64,000 nucleotides of DNA from contig JABGQM010000015.1 of assembly GCA_018648805.1 (NCBI GenBank), forward strand, positions 1 to 64,000, written 5' to 3'. How positions within the stretch are numbered: position 1 is the stretch's first letter; the number at the start of each line of letters is the position of its first letter. The notes under the pieces are model-generated. The model did not search any database. It was given only the letters and a program-made list of their open reading frames with translations, and was not told the DNA's origin. This DNA comes from Verrucomicrobiota bacterium (GTDB taxonomy: Bacteria; Verrucomicrobiota; Kiritimatiellia; UBA8416; JABMPJ01). The position numbers were made by a program, and so were the translations under genes. Below are positions 26,930 to 34,756 of the stretch, piece after piece.

Positions 26930-27016
26930 CACCATGAAGGACATGAAGGACATGAAGGCAAGAGGTATGAAACGCTGCCTCCCATACACTTCATTCCCTT
27001 CATGTTTTTCATGGTG
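26930..27016. repeat. Palindromic element, CATGAAGGA word family
   Basis: Left arm: CACCATGAAGGACATGAAGG, then ACATGAAGG. Right arm: CTTCATTCCCTTCATG and TTTTTCATGGTG. It occupies the whole hydG-hydE gap and ends 7 bases before the hydE start codon, so the ribosome site region of hydE is directly beside a strong hairpin. Confidence 0.8.
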
Positions 27017-27023
27017 AGCAATT

Positions 27024-28151
27024 ATGCAGGCGATACTAAAGAAACTGACAGCAGGCGAGGGGACCTCACCCGCAGAGTGGCAGGCACTCCTGGAGTGCTC
27101 GCAGCCCGCGGAGCGCCAGGCGCTCTACAAAGCGGCCTATGCGGTCAAGCTGCAGACCGTCGGACCGACCGTCTATTTCCGCGGCATCGTTGAGCTGAGC
27201 AACATCTGCAGCAAGGATTGTTACTACTGCGGTATCCGCCGCAGCAACGCCAACGTCGAACGATACCAGATGGGCGAAGACGAGATCGTGCGGGATGCCC
27301 TCTGGGCGCATGAGCATCGCTACGGTTCGATCGTTCTGCAGGCCGGCGAACGGCAGGATGCGGCCTTTGTCGATCAGATTGAACGCATCCTGAAGCGGAT
27401 CAAAGCGGAGTCGGACGGCGAGCTGGGCATCACGCTCTCGCTGGGCGAGCAGAGTGCGGAGGTATACCGGGCCTGGTTCGAGGCCGGTGCGCACCGTTAT
27501 CTGCTGCGGGTCGAAACCACGAACCCGGATCTCTACCGTCAGCTGCATCCCGCGACGCACGACTTCGACACCCGCGTGGCCTGTCTCGATACGCTGCGCG
27601 ACGTCGGCTACCAGGTGGGCACCGGGGTCATGATCGGTCTGCCCAATCAGACCACCGCCGACCTGGCGCAGGACATCCGCTTCTTCCGCGATCACGATAT
27701 CGACATGATCGGCATGGGCCCCTACGTCCTGCATAGCGAGACGCCGCTGGCGCAGCGCGTCGACGCAATCAATCCGGTCACCCAGCTCGAACTGGGTCTC
27801 AAGATGATTGCCGTCACGCGCCTCGTGCTGCGCGACGTCAATATTGCCGCCACCACGGCCCTGCAGGCGCTGCATCCCACCGGCCGTGAGATGGGGCTGC
27901 AGGCCGGCGCCAACATCATCATGCCCAACCTGACCGATACCCCCTACCGCAAAGACTACCAGCTCTACGAGGGCAAGCCCTGTATAGATGAGGACTCCAC
28001 GATGTGTCGCGGCTGCCTGCAGAAGCGGGTCGCCGGCATCGGCGAGACGATCGGGCTGGGGCAGTGGGGCGATTCACCGCACTATCTCAGACGGGCAGGC
28101 GGACGGTCACTCGTGGAGGGCACGGGCGCGGACACAGGAACAGGAGTATAG
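27024..28151 (+). CDS. hydE: [FeFe]-hydrogenase H-cluster maturase HydE
   Basis: 375 residues. Radical SAM motif CSKDCYYCGIRRSN follows VYFRGIVELSNI, as in HydE and the related biotin-synthase fold; GTGVMIGLPNQTTADLAQDI and the C-terminal TMCRGCLQKRVAGIG are typical. HydE works on the HydG product to build the azadithiolate-bearing cluster. The start is at the edge of a palindromic repeat and lacks a strong ribosome site. It is followed by hydF after 6 bases. Confidence 0.93.
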   Translation: MQAILKKLTAGEGTSPAEWQALLECSQPAERQALYKAAYAVKLQTVGPTVYFRGIVELSNICSKDCYYCGIRRSNANVERYQMGEDEIVRDALWAHEHRYGSIVLQAGERQDAAFVDQIERILKRIKAESDGELGITLSLGEQSAEVYRAWFEAGAHRYLLRVETTNPDLYRQLHPATHDFDTRVACLDTLRDVGYQVGTGVMIGLPNQTTADLAQDIRFFRDHDIDMIGMGPYVLHSETPLAQRVDAINPVTQLELGLKMIAVTRLVLRDVNIAATTALQALHPTGREMGLQAGANIIMPNLTDTPYRKDYQLYEGKPCIDEDSTMCRGCLQKRVAGIGETIGLGQWGDSPHYLRRAGGRSLVEGTGADTGTGV

Positions 28152-28157
28152 GATACC

Positions 28158-29378
28158 ATGCAGAGCGCACCCAAAGGGTTACGCCTACACATCGGTCTCT
28201 ATGGCCGACGGAATGTGGGCAAGTCATCGCTGCTGAATGCGGTGACAGGGCAGGACGTAGCGATCGTATCCGACGTAGCGGGGACGACGACCGACCCCGT
28301 TGAGAAGGCGATGGAGCTGCTCCCTATTGGCCCGGTCCTGTTTATTGATACCGCCGGTGTTGACGATGTCGGCGCCTTGGGCCAACAGCGTATTGATAAA
28401 ACCCATCGCGCCATTGCGCGTACAGAGGTGGCCGTGCTTGTGGCGGAGGCGGGCACATGGGGAAACTTCGAGGACGACCTGTTGGCGGCATTCGACGCGG
28501 CATCGCTACCGACTATCGTCGTGTTCAACAAAGTGGACCTGGGCCGCCCCGAGGCGCAGCAGGTCGAGGCGCTACGTGCGGCCGGTCGACAGGTCCTTGA
28601 GATGGAGGCGCGCGCGGGGGAGGGCGCCTCCGTGTTCAAGCAAGCACTCCTGGCCGTCATCCCGGAGAGTTTCCTGGACGCGCCGCCGATCGTGGGGGAT
28701 CTTGTGAAGCCCGCCGAACTGGTGGTGCTTGTGGTACCCGTCGATCTGGAGGCGCCCAAAGGGCGGCTGATCCTGCCGCAGGTTCAGACCATTCGCGACC
28801 TGCTTGACAGCGATGCCTGCTGTGCGGTGGTGAAAGATCAGGAATTGCCTGTTCTGCTCGATAACCTGAAGCGGCCACCCGCACTGATTGTTACCGATTC
28901 ACAGGCGTTTGACGAGGTAGGGCGCATGACCCCAGATGGCGTACCTCTGACCTCGTTCTCCATCCTCTTTGCGCGCCTCAAGGGCGATCTGCCTTCGTTC
29001 GCCGAGGGCGCGGCGTCGATCGATCGGCTTCAGTCTGGCGATCGCATCCTGGTAGCTGAGGCCTGCACGCATCATCCCATTGGCGGGGACATCGGCCGCG
29101 AGAAAATACCGGACTGGCTCAATACGTATATCGGTGGCGAGCTGGCCTTCGACGTGGTCAGCGGACAGGATTTTCCGGATGATCTCACGCCATACAAGCT
29201 GGTCGTCCACTGCGGCTCGTGCACCTTTAACCGCCGCCACCTCCTCTCCCGCATCGTGCAGTGCCGTCAGGCCGGCGTGCCGATTACAAATTATGGTGTC
29301 GCAATTGCCTTCTCTTTAGGTATGCTGCAGCGGGCTTTGGGTCCGTTCCCGGAGGCCTTGGCGCGGTTGGATGGATAG
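28158..29378 (+). CDS. hydF: [FeFe]-hydrogenase H-cluster scaffold GTPase HydF
   Basis: 406 residues. The N-terminal GTPase has the P-loop GRRNVGKSSLLNAV, a switch region DVAGTTTDPVEK, DTAGVDD and FNKVDL. The C-terminal cluster domain carries CTHHPIGGD and HCGSCTFNRR, the Cys-His/His-Cys-Cys ligands of the 4Fe-4S scaffold. HydF assembles the diiron subcluster and delivers it to HydA. It completes the hydG-hydE-hydF set. Confidence 0.95.
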   Translation: MQSAPKGLRLHIGLYGRRNVGKSSLLNAVTGQDVAIVSDVAGTTTDPVEKAMELLPIGPVLFIDTAGVDDVGALGQQRIDKTHRAIARTEVAVLVAEAGTWGNFEDDLLAAFDAASLPTIVVFNKVDLGRPEAQQVEALRAAGRQVLEMEARAGEGASVFKQALLAVIPESFLDAPPIVGDLVKPAELVVLVVPVDLEAPKGRLILPQVQTIRDLLDSDACCAVVKDQELPVLLDNLKRPPALIVTDSQAFDEVGRMTPDGVPLTSFSILFARLKGDLPSFAEGAASIDRLQSGDRILVAEACTHHPIGGDIGREKIPDWLNTYIGGELAFDVVSGQDFPDDLTPYKLVVHCGSCTFNRRHLLSRIVQCRQAGVPITNYGVAIAFSLGMLQRALGPFPEALARLDG

Positions 29379-29433
29379 CGAGAAGTTGAAGAGAAGTCGG
29401 TTTACAGAACCTAACAACCAAGGAGGATGGAGT

Positions 29434-29823
29434 ATGAAAATCTATATGGTCGATGATGATATCGATCTGGTCATGGCGCTGACGGCCGCCCTTCAGGCGA
29501 AGGGTTACGAAGTGGCTTCGCAGAATGACGAGCGCGAGGTGGATGACAAGATCCGCCAGTTCAATCCGGACCTGATCATCCTGGATGTCATGCTTCCCGA
29601 GGACGACATGGCCGGGTTCAAGATTGCGCGCAGCATTCGCCATCACGACACGATCAAGAACAAGCCCGTGATCATGCTCTCGGGTATCAACACCGAGGGC
29701 AACCTGCCCGGTAAGATCACCAACCGCGATATCGATGATATCTATCTGCCGATCACCCGCTTCCTCGACAAGCCGGTCGATCCGCGCAAGCTCATCGAGA
29801 CGATCGAAGAGCTGACGGCTTAG
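29434..29823 (+). CDS. Single-domain response regulator
   Basis: 129 residues, a receiver domain alone: acidic cluster VDDDID (7-11), phospho-acceptor Asp51 in LIILDVMLPEDD, MLSG and FLDKPVDP. No DNA-binding output, so it acts by protein contact or as a phosphate relay. AAGGAGG lies 7 bases before the ATG and decides the start over an earlier in-frame ATG. It lies 55 bases after hydF and is followed by a terminator, so it probably belongs to the same transcript as the hybrid kinase, its likely partner. Confidence 0.88.
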   Translation: MKIYMVDDDIDLVMALTAALQAKGYEVASQNDEREVDDKIRQFNPDLIILDVMLPEDDMAGFKIARSIRHHDTIKNKPVIMLSGINTEGNLPGKITNRDIDDIYLPITRFLDKPVDPRKLIETIEELTA

Positions 29824-29844
29824 CCTTTCGGTGCGCATAGCTTG

Positions 29845-29880
29845 GGCGGTACGGTCGTAGCGACCGTATCGCCTTTTTTT
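29845..29880 (+). terminator. Rho-independent terminator after the hyd/two-component operon
   Basis: GGCGGTACGGTCG at 29845-29857 pairs with CGACCGTATCGCC at 29861-29873 (one mismatch), loop TAG, then seven T. It begins 22 bases after the response-regulator stop. Confidence 0.9.
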
Positions 29881-29995
29881 ATGCCTACCGGTCTCCGGGT
29901 CGCCATTTCGCGTTTGATTCTTCTCTGCCCTGTGTCACACTATTGGCAGGACATCACAGGGCACCCCGCCTGCTACATGTTCGTCAGGGATACGT

Positions 29996-30457
29996 ATGGA
30001 CGACAAGATTGATTTTGAAGCAGAGGTGCGGGCCAGCTCATTCATTCCGCACCTTCAGAGCGACACCAAGGAGGCCATCATCGCGGAGCTGATCGATGCG
30101 CTTGCCCGCGACGGCAAGTTGCCCGATCGCGACGAGGCCTTCCGGGCCGTGATGGACCGCGAAGCCACCATGTCGACTGGGCTCGAGAGCGGTGTGGCCC
30201 TGCCGCACGGCAAGAGCACGACCGTTCCCGGGCTGCGGGCCGCCTTTGGACTCAAGCCCGAGGGGGTGGATTTCAAGGCCCTCGACGGCAATCCCTCCAC
30301 CCTTTTTATACTGGTCGTATCCGCCGTTAATCAGGCCACGCCGCATATGCAGTTTCTGGGTGAACTGGGTCGGGCCCTGATGTGTCCGGCCGTACGCGAG
30401 AAACTGTTGCAGGCCGAGACGATCGGTGGCGTGGCAGATGTACTGACCGAGCAATGA
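29996..30457 (+). CDS. PTS EIIA domain protein (fructose/nitrogen type)
   Basis: 153 residues. The PTS EIIA-2 fold is shown by ELIDALARDGKL, the REATMSTGLESGVALPHGKS stretch with the phosphorylated His71, and ILVVSAVNQATPHMQFLGELGRAL. It could be PtsN (EIIA-Ntr), a regulator, since no EIIB or EIIC transport genes are nearby. It is 10 bases upstream of the nuclease-domain gene and probably co-transcribed with it. Confidence 0.85.
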   Translation: MDDKIDFEAEVRASSFIPHLQSDTKEAIIAELIDALARDGKLPDRDEAFRAVMDREATMSTGLESGVALPHGKSTTVPGLRAAFGLKPEGVDFKALDGNPSTLFILVVSAVNQATPHMQFLGELGRALMCPAVREKLLQAETIGGVADVLTEQ

Positions 30458-30467
30458 GGCCCCCGCT

Positions 30468-31040
30468 ATGATTCCTGTGTCAGTCGACCAGCTGTTTCTC
30501 TCCAATCTGGGGTTCGTTGTATTGCTCAAAAGCACGGCCGACGGGCGGACGCTTCCCATCTTCATTGGTGCCGCCGAAGCGCAGTCGATCGCGCTGCATG
30601 TCAACGAAGTCAAGGTGCCGCGCCCTCTCACACACGACCTGCTCAAGAACCTGCTCGATTTCATGGAGTGCCGTCTTCACCGCGTCGAGATCGTGCGGAT
30701 CGAAGAGGGGACCTTCTATGCCGCCCTTGTTTTGGAGCGCGACGCGGGTGAAGTACGGCTCGACTGCCGTCCCAGTGATGCCATCTCGTTGGCCCTGCGT
30801 GCCGGCGCCCCCCTCTTTGTCGACGATGCCGTGATGGCTGAGGCCGGTCGCGTACCCGAGGCCACTCCGGATGCGCAGGAGCAGGAGGGCGGCAGCAGCC
30901 ACAAGATTCGGCCCCGCCTGACCCCGCGCGAATTGCTTGAGGTCCAGCTCAAGAAGGCGATCAAGTCCGAGCGCTACGAGGATGCGGCACGTCTGCGCGA
31001 CGAGATCAAGCATCTTGAAGATACCCACACCACCAACTGA
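30468..31040 (+). CDS. Bifunctional-nuclease (BFN/DUF151) domain protein with UVR motif
   Basis: 190 residues. The N-terminal BFN/DUF151 domain (about 1-125) has LPIFIGAAEAQSIALHVN, RPLTHDLLKNLLD and CRPSDAISLALRAGAPLFV, all family hallmarks. The C-terminal 40 residues form a UvrB/UvrC interaction motif: LEVQLKKAIKSERYEDAARLRDEI. This BFN+UVR combination is common in several phyla. Catalytic function in bacteria is not firmly known. Confidence 0.88.
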   Translation: MIPVSVDQLFLSNLGFVVLLKSTADGRTLPIFIGAAEAQSIALHVNEVKVPRPLTHDLLKNLLDFMECRLHRVEIVRIEEGTFYAALVLERDAGEVRLDCRPSDAISLALRAGAPLFVDDAVMAEAGRVPEATPDAQEQEGGSSHKIRPRLTPRELLEVQLKKAIKSERYEDAARLRDEIKHLEDTHTTN

Positions 31041-31058
31041 TCTCACTAGACTAAACCC

Positions 31059-31278
31059 CATCCGAAAAGGGTCCGGGATACAGAAACAGATAGAAAAGGG
31101 GAAAATATCCAATATCCAACAAGGAATATCCAACATCCAAGGAAAGACCTCGAGCGGTACACACAGGGATTACTGAAGGTTGTGTGAAGTCTGGCAGAGG
31201 ATTCCTCCTTGGACATTGGATTTGAGTGTTGGCTGTTGGATATTGAGATCTTAATGAGCGCAGATACCTTTTCGGATG
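31059..31278. repeat. Nested palindromic element, AATATCCAA family, copy 2
   Basis: Inner arms at 31104-31245 have CAATATCCAACAAGGAATAT on the left and the inverse ending GGATATTG on the right. Outside them, CATCCGAAAAGG at 31059-31070 and CCTTTTCGGATG at 31267-31278 form a separate 12-bp perfect inverted repeat. The whole unit fills the gap between the BFN gene and thiE. Confidence 0.8.
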
Positions 31279-31318
31279 CGATCTAACTAACCATGAAGAC
31301 TACGATGGGATTCCCAGC

Positions 31319-31969
31319 ATGAGCATTCACGATGAACGTATGGCCCGTTTCACAGAGGCCGGACTCTACCTCGTGACCTCGCAGTCGCGCTCAGGCGGCC
31401 GGCCGACCCTGGCCATTCTCGAAGCGGCGCTGCGTGGCGGCGTGCGCCTGGTGCAGCTGCGCGAGAAGGAGATGCCCCTGCGCGAGCTGTATGCCATCGC
31501 GATTGAGGCGCGCCGTATGACCGCCGAGGCCGGGGCCCTGCTCATCATCAACGATCGCATTGATGTGGCCCTGGCCGTGGGGGCGGATGGGGTGCACCTG
31601 GGGCAGGACGACCTACCCATCGCGGCCGGTCGGGCCCTGGCCCCCGACCTGATCATTGGCGCGTCCAGCCATTCGATCGCCGAAGCAGATGAGGCCGCCG
31701 CTGATGGCGCCTCCTACGTCAATATTGGACCGGTCTTTCCCACCGACACCAAGGTCTGTGCCACGGGGTTTCTTGGCTTGGATGGGCTGCGCGAGGTGGC
31801 CGCGACCGTCAGCGTGCCCTTCACCGTCATGGGCGGCATCAAGCGCGCTCATATTCCCGATTTGCACATGGCCGGTGCGACTATCATTGCGCTCGTAACG
31901 GCGGTTACCGAAGCAACGGATCCCGAAGCCGCGACACGCGACCTGCTGGCCGCCATCAAGGCCAGGTAG
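31319..31969 (+). CDS. thiE: Thiamine-phosphate synthase
   Basis: 216 residues. GLYLVTS, VRLVQLREKEMPLREL, LLIINDRIDVALAVGADGVHLGQDDLP, GASSHS and YVNIGPVFPTDTK are the standard ThiE motifs for the phosphate and pyrophosphate sites. The enzyme joins HMP-PP and thiazole phosphate to make thiamine phosphate. No TPP riboswitch is seen upstream. thiL lies nearby but on the opposite strand, so the two thiamine genes are not co-transcribed. Confidence 0.93.
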   Translation: MSIHDERMARFTEAGLYLVTSQSRSGGRPTLAILEAALRGGVRLVQLREKEMPLRELYAIAIEARRMTAEAGALLIINDRIDVALAVGADGVHLGQDDLPIAAGRALAPDLIIGASSHSIAEADEAAADGASYVNIGPVFPTDTKVCATGFLGLDGLREVAATVSVPFTVMGGIKRAHIPDLHMAGATIIALVTAVTEATDPEAATRDLLAAIKAR

Positions 31970-31983
31970 GGCCCGCGCTTAAT

Positions 31984-32191
31984 GGCACTAGCTTAAGGTC
32001 TTTCATCAGGGAAATGGAACACCCAATATCCAACACTCAAATCCAAGATCCAAGTGCGTGCGACTAGCGAATGGTCAGTCCCAAGGCCTCCCATTCACTG
32101 TGCACGCTCACTTGGACATTGGATATTCCTTGTTGGCTGTTGGATATTGAAGATGCCGCAGAGCCGTGACGGAACAGCTTAAGCTAGTGCC
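31984..32191. repeat. Nested palindromic element, AATATCCAA family, copy 3
   Basis: 208 bp. Outer arms GGCACTAGCTTAAG (31984-31997) and CTTAAGCTAGTGCC (32178-32191) are a 14-bp perfect inverted repeat. Inside, at 32024-32149, is the conserved CAATATCCAA element with the same GTGCGTGCGACT-type centre as copy 1. It lies between the convergent thiE and tsaE genes. Confidence 0.85.
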
Positions 32192-32233
32192 TTACGGGCT
32201 CGACCTTCCGCCGCCGCCACAGGTTATGGTGGC

Positions 32234-32653
32234 TCAGCCCTGTGTTATCGAAATCACCCGCGTCGTGCCATCCTCGGGCGTCTTGAATCGCAGGTGCAGC
32301 GTCTCAGCCGGCAGCAGCTCTTCGGCCCGCTCGGCCCACTCCACCGCGGTAATGCCGTCTGATTCGACCAACTCTTCAAACCCCATCGCCAGTGCTTCGT
32401 CCGGATCCGACAGACGGTAGAGATCCACATGCGTCAGGGCGCGTGTCCCCATGTATTCATTGACCAGTGTGAAGGTGGGGCTCGTCACGGGCTCGGTCAC
32501 ACCCAGCGCCTCGGCCAGTCCCTGCACGAAACAGGTCTTGCCGCTGCCCAGGTCGCCGTGCAGCGCAATGACGGCGCGCGCGGGAAGGGACTTCAGAAGC
32601 TCCGCCGCGAGGGCGTGGGTCTCTTCCGGACTGTGTGATATGAACTCCCTCAT
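32234..32653 (-). CDS. tsaE: tRNA threonylcarbamoyladenosine biosynthesis ATPase TsaE
   Basis: 139 residues. Walker A GDLGSGKTCFVQGLAEALG, then VTSPTFTLVNEY, HVDLYRL and a late AVEWAER are the TsaE signature. With TsaB and TsaD it makes the t6A37 modification of ANN-reading tRNAs. Its start overlaps the stop of thiL by four bases, so the two are translationally coupled. Confidence 0.93.
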   Translation of the reverse strand: MREFISHSPEETHALAAELLKSLPARAVIALHGDLGSGKTCFVQGLAEALGVTEPVTSPTFTLVNEYMGTRALTHVDLYRLSDPDEALAMGFEELVESDGITAVEWAERAEELLPAETLHLRFKTPEDGTTRVISITQG

Positions 32654-33591
32654 GAACCGTTCTCTTCCTTGCCGAAATGGTCGTAGCCGGTCGCGTCGAG
32701 CGGGCTGCAGCTCTCGTGAGCGCCAATGCCCATCACGCCGCGGTCAATGGTGACCGTCCCGATCCGTGTGCAGGCCGCCATGGCGTTGCCCTGCCACGCG
32801 GCCTCAACGTCCGCGAGATGTTCCGGCGCCACTGTAAAGAGCAGTTCAAAGTCTTCGCCGTCGCAGAGCGCGTGGGTGAGGGGATCCGGCGTCGACCGAG
32901 CCGCGGGCGAACAGGGCACCGAGGCCAGTCTGATGGCCATTCCCACGCCGCTCGCCGCTGCAAGGTGATGCAGGTCGGTTGAGAGTCCATCGCTGATGTC
33001 GCACATGGCCGTGGCCCACCCGCTTTCGCGCAGCCAGCGCCCCTCGCGCAAGCGCGGCGTGAACGAGAGGTGATGCCCTTCCAGGCGGCTGCCGCCCAGT
33101 GCGCCGGTTACGTAGATGCCATCGCCCGCTGCGGCTCCCGAGCGTAGAATGGCGCTGCCCTGCGGCAGACTGCCCACCGCAAAAACATGCAGTTCGATGA
33201 CCGGACCCGCCGCCACATCGCCGCCCACAATCGCGATGCCGTGTTCGTCGGCCGTGGCGGAAAGCCCCGCGTAGATTCCGTCCAGCCGCTCGGCCGGTGT
33301 GTCGCCCGGTGCGACCAGGTCGACCAGGGCCCAGCGCGGGGTGCCGCCCATGGCGGCGATATCGCTCAGTGAGCGGGCGAGGGCCTTGTGTCCGATCTGT
33401 TGGGGGGTGGCCGCGCTGTCGAAATGGACACCTTCAATCACGGGATCAGACGTCAGGAGCCACTCTTCATCCGCGGTGCGCACTACGGCGCAGTCATCAC
33501 CGGGGCCCACCACCACATCGCGTGCGGTCCCGAGTCGTCGCGTCAGGCGCTCGATCAGCCCGGCTTCACCCATGTCTTTGAGTGTGTTCAT
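32650..33591 (-). CDS. thiL: Thiamine-monophosphate kinase
   Basis: 313 residues from MNTLKDMGEAGLIERL. GPGDDCAVV, ALARSLSDIAAMGGTPRWALV, GIAIVGGDVAAGPVI, AMCDISDGLSTDLHHLA and the DGEDFELLFTV ending are diagnostic. The enzyme phosphorylates thiamine monophosphate to thiamine diphosphate. An upstream in-frame ATG would add 11 residues, but alignment to the family favours the one used here. A heptamer repeat tract lies just upstream. Confidence 0.95.
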   Translation of the reverse strand: MNTLKDMGEAGLIERLTRRLGTARDVVVGPGDDCAVVRTADEEWLLTSDPVIEGVHFDSAATPQQIGHKALARSLSDIAAMGGTPRWALVDLVAPGDTPAERLDGIYAGLSATADEHGIAIVGGDVAAGPVIELHVFAVGSLPQGSAILRSGAAAGDGIYVTGALGGSRLEGHHLSFTPRLREGRWLRESGWATAMCDISDGLSTDLHHLAAASGVGMAIRLASVPCSPAARSTPDPLTHALCDGEDFELLFTVAPEHLADVEAAWQGNAMAACTRIGTVTIDRGVMGIGAHESCSPLDATGYDHFGKEENGS

Positions 33592-33601
33592 GTCCCCGGC
33601 C

Positions 33602-33652
33602 CTGCTCACTATCCCACTGCCCACTGCCCACTGCCTACTATCCTACTGTCCC
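33602..33652. repeat. Degenerate heptamer tract (CACTGCC words)
   Basis: Tandem units ATCCCACTGCCCACTGCCCA and CTGCCTACTATCCTACTGTCC between thiL and the glycosyltransferase gene. The same words in the opposite sense form the tract at 14844-14890. Confidence 0.7.
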
Positions 33653-33655
33653 AGC

Positions 33656-34756
33656 TCATCCCGCCAGGAAGGGTTGAAGATGCCGGCGCAACTCGGATTC
33701 AAGATCGCGCTGGCGGTAGCGCGCCAGCCGTTCCTGCTGGCCGCGGATGATGGCGGCGCGCAGTGCGTCGTCGGAGGCGACACGCCCTATCGTTTCGGCC
33801 ACGAGGCCGAAGTCTTTGCCGTGGAAGAGCACCCCGGCCCCGTCGAGGGTTTCAGGGACGGCAGCCGCGGCGTGCGCCACGACCGGCACATCGTGGACCA
33901 TCGCCTCGATCAGCGGAATGCAGAAGCCCTCGTGTTCGCTCATGCTCAGGAAGATGTCGGCCAGCCCGTAGTAGGCGTTCAGCTGGGACTGTGTGACCGA
34001 GCCCACGAAGTGGACCTCGTCGATCCCCAGCTCGCGGCAGCGGGCCAGCAGAAAGGCGTAGTAGGGTTCACTGCCCGCATGCGAGCCCACGTGGATCAGG
34101 CGTGCGTCGCGATCGACCGTTTGGGTATAGACCGCCAGGGCGGCGAGCAGATCCTCGATGCACTTGTTGGCCACGCAGCGGCCCACAAAGAGGATGTTGG
34201 TCTTGCCATCCTTGAAGCGGCGCGTCACGCGGCGATCCGGCGAGGAAACCAGCTTGTCGAGATCGAGCACCAGGGGCAGCACATGAACATCGCTATAGCC
34301 AAAGGCCTCCAGCTCCTCCGCATTGTAGCGGCTGTCGGCCATGTTGATCTGCGCCACGTCGGCCAGGGCTTTGACCTGTTCGCGGCCACGCGTGAGCTGG
34401 TCGGCCGTCTGTGGATTGATGACGCGGTAATACGCAGGCGGGGTGACGTTGTGATAGAGCAGGGCCTTGCGGCAGGGCAGCGTGCGAAAGACTTCGTTCA
34501 GCGGTGACCCAATCGAGAGGTGCAGCAGCACGACGTCGGAGGGGGCCGGGGTGTAGCTGCTGACATCGTGGGCGTCTTTGCGCAGCTCCGGAAGAATGCG
34601 CTTGGTCTCGCAGAAGATCTCGGAGGCGAATCCCCAGCGGCGAAAGCAGTCGCGCAGTACGCGTGCTTCATTGCTGATGGCATCGCCGTTGCTGAAGCCG
34701 GCCACGAACTGGTGAATCGCGGCGGGACGGCCTGTTGCTGCTTCTACATTACTCAC
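33656..34756 (-). CDS. GT4-family glycosyltransferase
   Basis: 366 residues, GT-B fold. The N-terminal domain has HQFVAGFSNGDAISNEARVLRD; the C-terminal domain has TNILFVGRCVANKCIEDLLAAL, HVGS, VHFVGSVTQSQLNAYY and the donor-site E-X7-E in EHEGFCIPLIEAM. Family members transfer sugars from nucleotide donors to polysaccharide, lipid or other acceptors; the acceptor is unknown. Its start overlaps the TPR lipoprotein stop by 8 bases, suggesting joint work in envelope polysaccharide. Confidence 0.85.
   Translation of the reverse strand: MSNVEAATGRPAAIHQFVAGFSNGDAISNEARVLRDCFRRWGFASEIFCETKRILPELRKDAHDVSSYTPAPSDVVLLHLSIGSPLNEVFRTLPCRKALLYHNVTPPAYYRVINPQTADQLTRGREQVKALADVAQINMADSRYNAEELEAFGYSDVHVLPLVLDLDKLVSSPDRRVTRRFKDGKTNILFVGRCVANKCIEDLLAALAVYTQTVDRDARLIHVGSHAGSEPYYAFLLARCRELGIDEVHFVGSVTQSQLNAYYGLADIFLSMSEHEGFCIPLIEAMVHDVPVVAHAAAAVPETLDGAGVLFHGKDFGLVAETIGRVASDDALRAAIIRGQQERLARYRQRDLESELRRHLQPFLAG

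Noticed and set aside
26930-27016. CATGAAGGA repeat as part of a longer hydG or hydE coding frame
   Set aside because: hydG already ends at its normal C-terminus and the repeat is an inverse palindrome like those in other gaps.
31250-31318. TPP riboswitch before thiE
   Set aside because: The short leader lacks the thi-box sequences and is mostly occupied by a palindromic element.
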